This document shows positions 5,299 through 5,431 of a DNA stretch of 5,431 nt, piece after piece. Source of the stretch: Sulfurovum sp. (lineage in GTDB: Bacteria; Campylobacterota; Campylobacteria; Campylobacterales; Sulfurovaceae); assembly GCA_027029065.1 (NCBI GenBank), contig JALVGO010000041.1, forward strand, positions 1 through 5,431. The letters run 5' to 3'. The position numbers were made by a program, and so were the translations under genes. Each line of letters opens with the position of its first letter. Position 1 is the first letter of the stretch. Below the pieces are notes generated by a model. The model worked only from the letters and a program-made list of their open reading frames with translations, was not told the DNA's origin and did no database searches.

Positions 5299-5431
5299 TT
5301 AGCGTGTCAAATATCCAGCCACCAAAAACGCCAATGCTGCTAAAGTACCGCCAATGAGCGCATAGGGAAGCTGTGTACGTACGTGCTCCACATGGTCGCA
5401 GCCTGCTGCCATGGAGGAGATGATGGTGGTG
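5299..5431 (-). CDS. Na+/H+ antiporter, NhaC family, C-terminal fragment
   Basis: Only the last 43 codons are in the window; the start lies beyond the right edge. Seen: TTIISSMAAGCDHVEHVRTQLPYAL, which matches the highly conserved 'SSMASGCDH..HV.TQ.PYAL' segment near the end of NhaC-type antiporters, followed by a hydrophobic span (IGGTLAALAFLVAGYL, about residues 26-41 of the fragment) that would be the last transmembrane helix, then TR and a TAA stop at 5299-5301. Such inner-membrane proteins exchange Na+ (or organic solutes in some subfamilies) for protons or another ion. The fragment cannot tell which substrate applies. No clear terminator follows before the small gene. Confidence 0.8.
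   Translation of the reverse strand, partial: TTIISSMAAGCDHVEHVRTQLPYALIGGTLAALAFLVAGYLTR

Overview
The window looks like a piece of a Campylobacterota (formerly Epsilonproteobacteria) chromosome, probably a Sulfurovum- or Sulfurimonas-type marine sulfur/hydrogen oxidiser. The reasons are the long form of QueH with a large C-terminal extension, an LpxB whose N-terminal motif reads ALEPSSNLHL instead of the usual GE-x-SGD type, and compact, overlapping genes. The assignment rests on recalled family features, not on a search.

Layout. Positions 1-1040 (minus) hold most of queH, the epoxyqueuosine reductase of queuosine tRNA modification; its C-terminus lies beyond the left edge. Positions 1041-1232 are a repeat-rich spacer. 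It holds a 32-bp perfect palindrome over the queH start, three blocks of 7-bp tandem repeats and a likely lpxB terminator. Positions 1233-2273 (minus) are lpxB, lipid-A-disaccharide synthase. Positions 2274-2391 form a divergent promoter region with a near-perfect sigma70 promoter facing right. Positions 2392-4764 (plus) are a tight three-gene operon: a radical SAM enzyme (AmrS), a Memo-family protein (AmrB) and an AMMECR1-family protein (AmrA). Together they are the 'AmmeMemoRadiSam' triad. After a 157-bp convergent gap comes a small acidic hypothetical gene at 4922-5215 (minus). The right edge (5299-5431, minus) carries the last 43 codons of an NhaC-type Na+/H+ antiporter.

How the genes work together. 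The only clear multi-gene system is the Amr triad. amrS and amrB overlap by 4 nt (ATGA) and amrB and amrA by 8 nt, so the three products are probably made together from one consensus promoter. Human homologues of two of them (MEMO1 and AMMECR1) are linked to cell signalling and development. To my knowledge the chemistry of the bacterial triad is not established, so this is the best candidate for an undescribed system here. queH and lpxB are housekeeping genes. The small gene and the antiporter share a strand but are separated by 83 bp and an AT-rich promoter candidate, so no functional link can be claimed.

No rRNA, tRNA, CRISPR array, insertion sequence or phage gene was seen.
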